From positions 1 through 14,171 of the forward strand of contig CAMBXJ010000049.1 of assembly GCA_945871455.1 (NCBI GenBank): a stretch of DNA of 14,171 nt, read 5' to 3'. Position numbers and translations under genes: made by a program. Origin of the DNA: Asaia bogorensis (GTDB taxonomy: Bacteria > Pseudomonadota > Alphaproteobacteria > Acetobacterales > Acetobacteraceae). Positions 9,107-14,171 of the stretch are shown in pieces (position 1 is the stretch's first letter; each line of letters starts with the position of its first letter). The notes beneath the pieces were generated by a model. The model saw nothing but the letters and a program-made list of their open reading frames with translations. It was not told where the DNA came from and did no database searches.

Positions 9107-9820
9107 ATGAATGACGGCGCTTCAATCACCACAGTCGACATGGGCACCATAATCGACCTGGAATGGCGTATTTCGGAGGGACTGACTCAGTTCCCCGATG
9201 CGCTGGCCCTGATGCAGGACCGCGTGCCGGCCGTCCGCGCCGGCACCGCCGGGGAAATGGTCTGGCTGGTGGAGCATCCGCCGTTGTACTCGGCCGGCAC
9301 CTCCGCCCGACCCGTCGATCTGACCGACCCGGCCCGGTTTCCCACCTATCACGCCGGGCGGGGAGGTCAGTGGACTTATCACGGCCCCGGCCAGCGCACG
9401 GTCTATGTGATGCTGGACCTGACAAAACCGCATGGCAGCGTCCCACCCAACGACATCCGCTGCTATGTGCATGGGTTGGAAGAATGGCTGATCCGCACGT
9501 TGGACCGCTTCAACGTGAAGGGTGAACGCCGGACCGGACGGGTCGGAATCTGGGTCGCGGATAAGGCGTCGGGTACGGAAGCCAAGATCGGGGCGATCGG
9601 CGTGCGCGTCACGCGCTGGGTCAGTTGGCATGGGATCGCGCTGAATGTGGAACCGAACCTGGCGCATTTCGGCGGCATCGTGCCCTGTGGGGTCAGTGAT
9701 CACGGCGTCACCAGCCTTGCCGCCCTGGGCATCCCGGCCGCGATGCACGATGTCGATGTCGCGTTGCGCCAGGCCTGGGATGAGGTGTTTGTCGCCGGCA
9801 CACCGCATTGCCTGACCTGA
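9107..9820 (+). CDS. lipB: Octanoyl-[acyl-carrier-protein]:protein N-octanoyltransferase
   Basis: Moves octanoyl groups from acyl carrier protein to lipoyl domains of 2-oxoacid dehydrogenases and GcvH, the first step of lipoate assembly. The 237-residue product has the family hallmarks: [12 protein letters not shown] at 85-96, the catalytic lysine K160 in [13 protein letters not shown], and the acyl-thioester cysteine C194 in [16 protein letters not shown] chose the ATG at 9107 (MNDGAS), with GGGG at 9095-9098 upstream. The ATG at 9140 (MGTIIDLEW) is an alternative that would lose no catalytic part. The coding end overlaps the next gene if that gene uses its TTG start. LipA is not in the window. 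Confidence 0.94.
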   Translation: MNDGASITTVDMGTIIDLEWRISEGLTQFPDALALMQDRVPAVRAGTAGEMVWLVEHPPLYSAGTSARPVDLTDPARFPTYHAGRGGQWTYHGPGQRTVYVMLDLTKPHGSVPPNDIRCYVHGLEEWLIRTLDRFNVKGERRTGRVGIWVADKASGTEAKIGAIGVRVTRWVSWHGIALNVEPNLAHFGGIVPCGVSDHGVTSLAALGIPAAMHDVDVALRQAWDEVFVAGTPHCLT

Positions 9821-10440
9821 CCGTCGGCCCGCCAGCCGGGGAGGTGGTGCTGTTTGGCGTCGGCTCCCCCATCGTGGTCGATATCGAGGAAAGCTGCCAT
9901 CGCGCCGGTTGGTCGATCGTCGCTGCCATCCGGAATGTCGACGGCCCCGTTCATACCGGCCCATCCATCCCGATCCTGACACCGGACAACGATGCCTGGC
10001 GAGCGCATCCCGTGCTGGTGCCGTTGTTCCGCCCCGCCAACCGCTTTTCGGCGTGGCAACAGGCGGTGTCCCTGGGCACCACGGATTTTCCCCGCCTTCT
10101 GGATCCGACCTCCATCCTGCCTCGACGCATCGACATCGAGGAGGGCGTCTACATCAATGCCGGTTGCGTTCTGGGGGCGGGGTCGCGCATTGGCCGTTTC
10201 GGCTTCGTCAATCGCGGCGCCAGCCTTGGCCACCATCTGGACCTGGGGGAATTCGCCTCCGTCGGCCCCGGCGCGGTGATCGCCGGGCAGGTCACGATCG
10301 GGCCGAACGCGATGATCGGCGCCGGGGCCGTTATCCTGCCCGGTGTTACCGTCGGCGCGGGCGCGCTGGTCGGGGCCGGCTGCATCATTCGCGCCGATGT
10401 CCCAGCCGGTTCCGTCGTCCGAGGGACCGATCGGCCATGA
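9808..10440 (+). CDS. NeuD/PglD-like hexapeptide-repeat acyltransferase
   Basis: Probable sugar O- or N-acyltransferase using acyl-CoA. The N-terminal 60 or so residues look like the small Rossmann-type domain of the NeuD/PglD group ([15 protein letters not shown] near 12-26). From about 108 to the end the sequence is left-handed beta-helix hexapeptide repeats ([21 protein letters not shown], then [20 protein letters not shown]), ending [27 protein letters not shown] carries H142-H143 where the family has its catalytic histidine. The start is uncertain: TTG at 9808 overlaps lipB by 13 bp with no clear ribosome-binding site, and GTG at 9844 or 9847 lies on or just after GGGGAGG (9838-9844). 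The stop overlaps the next start in ATGA, so it is coupled to the glycosyltransferase. The real substrate is unknown. Confidence 0.82.
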   Translation: MPDLTVGPPAGEVVLFGVGSPIVVDIEESCHRAGWSIVAAIRNVDGPVHTGPSIPILTPDNDAWRAHPVLVPLFRPANRFSAWQQAVSLGTTDFPRLLDPTSILPRRIDIEEGVYINAGCVLGAGSRIGRFGFVNRGASLGHHLDLGEFASVGPGAVIAGQVTIGPNAMIGAGAVILPGVTVGAGALVGAGCIIRADVPAGSVVRGTDRP

Positions 10441-11261
10441 AGCCCGCCCCCAAGGTCTGGCTGTTCGCGCTCAGTTGGAACGAGTCGCGCGTGCTGCCGT
10501 ACTTCTTCCGACACTACGATGCCTGGGTCGATCGGTACGTCATTTACGACGATGGCTCCACCGACGACACCTTGGACCAACTCCGCCGGCACCCGCGGGT
10601 GGAGATCCGCCGTTTCGAGCGTGCGGTGCCCAATTCCTTCGTGGAATCATCCCGGCTCTGGCAGAATCACGTATGGAAAGAGAGCCGAGGTCAGGCGGAT
10701 TTCGTCGTGCTGACGGCGATCGACGAACATCTCTACCATCCCGACATCCACCGGTTCCTGGCGACCTGCCACGCCGGTCGCATCAGCGCGATCCCCGCCC
10801 TCGGCTTCAACATGGTGGTCGAGGATTTCCCCGCGCCCGGGACCTGGCTCGCCGAGACCTGCCTGCTCGGCATGCCGCATCACGACATGAACAAATTGTC
10901 GCTGTTTGCTCCGGATCGCATTGAGGAGACGAATTTCTCGGCCGGGCGGCATTTCGCCAGACCCACGGGTGAGGTGGTTTTTCCGCCGACCGATGAGTTG
11001 CTGAACCTGCACTACAAATATCTCGGCCGGGACTACATCCTTTCCCGTCATGCCCTACTGCGCACGGGTCTCGGCGCGGATGACATCGCCGCCGGTCGCG
11101 GCGAGCAATATGGCTGGTCGCCGGCGGAGTTGGAGATAGCGTGGCGGGCACTGTCGTCCCACACGATGGACTACCGCGATCTCGCGGTGGGTTTTTCCAC
11201 CCATGTGGAGCGGTGGTGGCGCGGCAGGCGGTTGCGAGGCGCCCTGCCGCCTACCAGCTAA
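10437..11261 (+). CDS. Glycosyltransferase, family 2-like (Glyco_tranf_2_4 type)
   Basis: The 274-residue product opens with KVWLFALSWNESRVLPYFFRH and carries DDGSTD at 38-43, the nucleotide-sugar and metal site expected of GT-A fold enzymes, followed by DQLRRHP. A second acidic site, DEHLYHPD, sits about 60 residues later. The rest (NKLSLFAPDRI, LHYKYLG, FSTHVERWW) fits the group of single-domain transferases that act on surface polysaccharide or glycan. No membrane helix or signal is seen, so it is cytoplasmic or peripheral. It starts in an ATGA overlap with the acyltransferase, and the two could modify the same glycan. Its last codons overlap the 3' end of the opposite-strand phosphoesterase gene by 11 bp and contain a hairpin. 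Donor and acceptor cannot be told from sequence. Confidence 0.85.
   Translation: MKPAPKVWLFALSWNESRVLPYFFRHYDAWVDRYVIYDDGSTDDTLDQLRRHPRVEIRRFERAVPNSFVESSRLWQNHVWKESRGQADFVVLTAIDEHLYHPDIHRFLATCHAGRISAIPALGFNMVVEDFPAPGTWLAETCLLGMPHHDMNKLSLFAPDRIEETNFSAGRHFARPTGEVVFPPTDELLNLHYKYLGRDYILSRHALLRTGLGADDIAAGRGEQYGWSPAELEIAWRALSSHTMDYRDLAVGFSTHVERWWRGRRLRGALPPTS
11221..11250. terminator. Hairpin at the junction of two convergent genes, possible bidirectional terminator
   Basis: GCGGCAGG (11221-11228) pairs perfectly with CCTGCCGC (11243-11250) around a 14-base loop that can itself fold as GCG-AGG-CGC. It lies in the last codons of the glycosyltransferase and immediately beyond the phosphoesterase stop at 11251-11253, the expected place for a shared terminator. 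Neither side has a T-run, so classical intrinsic termination is not assured. Confidence 0.35.
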
Positions 11262-12006
11262 CAGGTTCGCGGGTCACCTTAACCGTGCCATTGCCGGATA
11301 GCCGCACCACGTTCACCGTCTTCGCCAGGTCCGGGGAGCCGGAATAGAACGCCGGGACCTGGCCGGTGCCCACCTGAACGGCGCGGTTCCAATGACCCAA
11401 GGCGAGATAATCCGCGCCGGTGGCGTCGATCTCGGCATTGCTGATCAGCCAGGAGGGACGCAAGGGCGGCACGCCATCGTCCTCGTAGTGCCCGTGCGCC
11501 AGGCATATCTGCCAGCGGGAGCTGCGGGGGCGCGGCGTGCGCAGGGGCACCATGTTGGAATAGTCGATATGCGCGTGACCCCAGAATTCCAGGTCATGGT
11601 CCGGAAAATGGACGGCCTGGTCGTGCGTCACGCCGATGATGTGGACATGCGGGATGTCGCCGAAGCCGCCCCGCAGATAGACGGAGTCGGGCGTCACCGG
11701 ATCGTGGTTGCCGGGCAGGATCAGCACGTGCCGCCCGGCATCGGACAGCAGTTGCGCCGACCGTTGCAGGATGGTGTTGGACTGGCGGTTGTTGTCGAAA
11801 ACGTCACCAACCAGCAGCACGAAATGCGCGTCATGCGCCTTGGCGGCTTCCAGCACCACGCGCAGGCCGGTGGTACCGTCGTCGCCATAGGTGGCCTCGG
11901 TGGGGTCGTCATCGACATGCAGGTCGGAGCTGTGCACAAGCACGATGTCGTCGTGGCGGTTGGTCACGGTGCGGGCGTTCCTGGGCAATGTGGGTGAGCA
12001 CAGCAT
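11251..12006 (-). CDS. Calcineurin-like metallophosphoesterase (SbcD/Mre11-like fold)
   Basis: The 251-residue product shows the metal-binding motifs in order: SDLHVD (D28, H30), GDVFDNN (67-73), GNHD (99-102) and HGHY (171-174). The last usual motif, GHxH, appears as ALGHWNR (202-208), where the second histidine position is Asn207. A GHAH is found at 143-146. This resembles the nuclease-like branch of the superfamily, but the C-terminal DNA-binding parts of SbcD are absent, so the substrate (nucleic acid, nucleotide or phosphoester) is open. The start at 12006 is the longest option; a later start closer to HDDIVLVHSSDLH is possible. It follows hyuB after a 72-bp gap on the same strand and ends 11 bp inside the convergent glycosyltransferase gene. 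Confidence 0.85.
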   Translation of the reverse strand: MLCSPTLPRNARTVTNRHDDIVLVHSSDLHVDDDPTEATYGDDGTTGLRVVLEAAKAHDAHFVLLVGDVFDNNRQSNTILQRSAQLLSDAGRHVLILPGNHDPVTPDSVYLRGGFGDIPHVHIIGVTHDQAVHFPDHDLEFWGHAHIDYSNMVPLRTPRPRSSRWQICLAHGHYEDDGVPPLRPSWLISNAEIDATGADYLALGHWNRAVQVGTGQVPAFYSGSPDLAKTVNVVRLSGNGTVKVTREPVSW

Positions 12007-12078
12007 GCCGTGGTTGGCGGCACAGTCAACCTTTTGAGCGCGCGGTGACCCGTGAACGCCGAGCGGATGCTGCGTGTT

Positions 12079-13782
12079 TCAACCCGGCGGTCGTCCGTAA
12101 TCTCGCGCGGCCGCCGCCGGCGTCACCTTTCCACCCCGCACATCCGCCGCCAACGCGTTGGGATCGCGCCTCCCCGGATCGCCGAGACCGCCACCCCCCG
12201 GGGTTTCCAGTCGCGTCGTCTCGCCGGCCGCCAGTACGATACTGGCGGTCTTGGATGACAATTCCTCCTGCTGGTCCGTGCCGAAATTGCGGATCAGGCG
12301 GGCGGTGCCGCCCTGCTTCCCGCCGCTCAGGCCGGGCGCGCCCAACACATGTCCGTCGGAGCGGACGGAAAACACGATGCCGTCCCGTGTCGCGCGGATC
12401 TGACGCGCGATGCCCAGGCCGCCGCGATGGGCGCCGGCACCGCCGGAATCAGCCACCAGCGCGTATTCGTCCACCAGCAGGGAATACTCGTTCTCCAGCG
12501 CTTCGGCCGGCAGGTTGGACGTGTTGGTCAAATGCACATGAATCGCTTCCATGCCGTCCGCGTCGACCCGCGCACCCATACCGCCGCCCATGGTTTCCAG
12601 ATACACGAACTCGCCTTCACCCCCGCGCCGGGGGCCCGAGAAGATGATGGCCGGCACCACGTCGTGCGATGCGGCCTGCGCGCGGTCGGCCGGCAGCAGG
12701 GGGGCGAAGGCGCCGAACAGGGCACGGGCGATCTTGTTGCAGGTGATACTGCGGGCGCCAACCGGGGCGGGGAAGCGCGGGTTGGTCAGGGTGCCGAGAG
12801 GGGCGGAGATAGAGATGGCGTCGAACATGCCGCTGTTCGGGAGCAGTTCCGGGTCCAGCAGCGCTTTGACCGCGTAATACACGGACGCTTTCAGCGCGCT
12901 GTCGGGCACGTTCAGCGCGCCGCGGGTTTCCGGGCCGGTGCCGGCGAAATCGACCTCCAGGCGGTCTCCTGAAACGCGCACCGTGGCGCGGATCGGCACC
13001 GGATCGCCGCCGAACCCGTCGTCATCCAGATACGCCACGAAATCCGCCTGTCCGTCTTCCATCGCGCCGATGCGGTTGCGCAGACGGCGCGCGGTGTAGG
13101 CCAACAGGTCCTCGATCGCGGCTTCGACCGCCGCCCAGCCCATCCGTTCCGCCAGGGCGCGCGCCAGGCGGGCACCGCGGTCGTTGGAGGCGATCTGCAC
13201 TTTCAGGTCCAGGATGCGCTCATCCGGGTCGCGCGTGTTGTGCGCGATCAGGAACAACAGGTCCTGGTCCAGTTCCCCGGCGCGCACGATGCGAATGACG
13301 GGCAGCCGCAATCCTTCCTCGAAGATCGACCGCGCCCGCCCGGAAATCGAGCCAGGCACCGGCCCGCCGACATCGGAATGGTGCCCGACATTGGCGGCGA
13401 GGAACCGCACGACCCCGTCCAGGAATACCGGCGTCACGATCGAGATGTCCGGCATATGCGTGCCGTTGGCCAAATAGGGGTCGTTGCAGATGAAAGCGTC
13501 GCCGTCCCGCATCCGCGCGACCGGCGTATGCGCCAGCACCGCCTGCACGCTGCCCATCAGGGAGCCGAGATGCAGCGGGATATGCGACGCCTGCGCGATC
13601 AGCCGCCCGCGCGCGTCGAACAGCGCGACCGAGCAGTCCTTGCGCTCCTTGATGTTGGTCGAAAAGGAGGAGCGGATCAGCGTGTTGCCCATGTCCTCCG
13701 TGATCGACAGCAGGCGGTTGCTGAACACTTCCATCGCGATCGGGTCGCTCAAAGTTTGGTTGGACGGGGCTGGAGCGGTCAT
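12079..13782 (-). CDS. hyuB: Hydantoinase B / 5-oxoprolinase B subunit family protein
   Basis: Subunit of an ATP-dependent amidohydrolase that opens hydantoin, N-methylhydantoin or 5-oxoproline-type rings together with the A subunit. The 567-residue product is of normal length for HyuB. Visible family motifs are EVFSNRLLSITEDMG (18-32), FICNDPY (97-103), GTHMPD (107-112) and NVGHHSDVGG (131-140). Further on are FAGTGPETRGALNVP, NSGMFDAI, the glycine-rich ETMGGGMGARVDADG and, near the end, TPGGGGLGDP. Its ATG at 13782 overlaps the hyuA stop in ATGA, which supports both the start and a two-subunit complex. Acetone or acetophenone carboxylase subunits are related, so the exact substrate is not settled. 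Confidence 0.93.
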   Translation of the reverse strand: MTAPAPSNQTLSDPIAMEVFSNRLLSITEDMGNTLIRSSFSTNIKERKDCSVALFDARGRLIAQASHIPLHLGSLMGSVQAVLAHTPVARMRDGDAFICNDPYLANGTHMPDISIVTPVFLDGVVRFLAANVGHHSDVGGPVPGSISGRARSIFEEGLRLPVIRIVRAGELDQDLLFLIAHNTRDPDERILDLKVQIASNDRGARLARALAERMGWAAVEAAIEDLLAYTARRLRNRIGAMEDGQADFVAYLDDDGFGGDPVPIRATVRVSGDRLEVDFAGTGPETRGALNVPDSALKASVYYAVKALLDPELLPNSGMFDAISISAPLGTLTNPRFPAPVGARSITCNKIARALFGAFAPLLPADRAQAASHDVVPAIIFSGPRRGGEGEFVYLETMGGGMGARVDADGMEAIHVHLTNTSNLPAEALENEYSLLVDEYALVADSGGAGAHRGGLGIARQIRATRDGIVFSVRSDGHVLGAPGLSGGKQGGTARLIRNFGTDQQEELSSKTASIVLAAGETTRLETPGGGGLGDPGRRDPNALAADVRGGKVTPAAAARDYGRPPG

Positions 13783-14171
13783 GGCGTGGCCTCCAGGAGC
13801 AGATTGCCGTTGGCATCGACGGTCACCGACCAGGATGGCGGGACGATCGTTGTGGCGCTCATTTCATCGACGATCGCCGGGCCGGACAGGTGGGCACCCA
13901 CCGTCAGGCTGCCCCGGTCGAAGATCGGCGTGTCGGTCCAGCCATCGTCGAAATGCACCGACCGCAGCGCTTTGGGCTGGATCGCGCCAGACCCGCCGGT
14001 GAATCTGGGTTGCGGGCGGTCGATCAGCCCCACCGCCTTAAGCCGGCAGTTCACCACCTCCACCGCGCGATCGGAGATGTCGTAGCCGTATTCCCGCCGA
14101 TGCGCCTCGGCGAAACCTGCCAGGAAGCCGGCCCGGTCCGGCGGTCCGTCCAGCCTGACCTGAACCTCGTG
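13779..14171 (-). CDS. hyuA: Hydantoinase A / 5-oxoprolinase A subunit family protein, C-terminal part only (cut by window edge)
   Basis: Only the last 130 residues are in the window; the gene continues beyond the right edge. The segment contains FAEAHRREYGYDISDRAVEVVNCR, then the C-terminal fold with GAHLSGPAIVDEMSATTIVPP and ending VDANGNLLLEATP. This matches the C-terminus of HyuA, the ATP-binding partner of HyuB. The catalytic ATPase core is off the edge, so function is assigned from this tail and from the 4-bp overlap with hyuB. Confidence 0.85.
   Translation of the reverse strand, partial: HEVQVRLDGPPDRAGFLAGFAEAHRREYGYDISDRAVEVVNCRLKAVGLIDRPQPRFTGGSGAIQPKALRSVHFDDGWTDTPIFDRGSLTVGAHLSGPAIVDEMSATTIVPPSWSVTVDANGNLLLEATP

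Overview
The window looks like a chromosomal stretch from a GC-rich alphaproteobacterium. An acetic-acid-bacteria relative (Acetobacteraceae / Rhodospirillales) fits best. This is inferred from the strong G/C bias at third codon positions, the type of MaeB malic enzyme, the detached cobA-cysJ-cysI layout, and a GC-rich multi-hairpin intergenic repeat of a kind I associate with that family. No species is claimed.

Layout. The left 1.5 kb is a mobile-DNA graveyard. Positions 1-138 look like the end of an IS21-type insertion sequence whose body lies off the left edge. It abuts a decayed gene (139-1521) of an uncharacterised protein family with a C-terminal winged-helix-like segment. That gene lacks its 5' part, carries an amber stop at 871-873, and is split by a 211-bp non-coding element (275-485) with 36-bp inverted ends and an AT-rich core, i.e. 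a MITE-like insertion. Next comes maeB on the minus strand (NADP-type malic enzyme with a phosphotransacetylase-like tail). A 353-bp divergent intergenic region follows, holding a cluster of hairpins and an AT-rich leader.

On the plus strand, 4272-8964 is a tight operon: cobA (uroporphyrinogen-III methyltransferase, siroheme precursor), cysJ (NADPH flavoprotein), cysI (siroheme/4Fe-4S sulfite reductase) and a small three-helix membrane protein of unknown function. The first three fit together: CobA feeds the siroheme pathway, CysI uses the siroheme, and CysJ supplies its electrons, so the operon reduces sulfite to sulfide for cysteine synthesis. A tRNA-Leu(GAG) gene on the minus strand follows.

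From 9107 to 11261 there is a second plus-strand cluster: lipB (octanoyltransferase), a NeuD/PglD-like hexapeptide acyltransferase and a family-2-type glycosyltransferase, with overlapping gene ends. It meets, tail to tail with an 11-bp overlap, a minus-strand set running from the right edge: the 3' end of a hydantoinase/oxoprolinase A subunit, its B subunit (4-bp overlap), and a calcineurin-like metallophosphoesterase.

Most of the window is ordinary metabolism. The parts that deserve a second look are the MITE-like element inside the decayed gene, the hairpin cluster at 4018-4113, the unnamed membrane protein at the end of the sulfite reductase operon, and the acyltransferase-glycosyltransferase pair attached to lipB. 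I do not see a CRISPR array, a toxin-antitoxin pair, or a clear new defence system.
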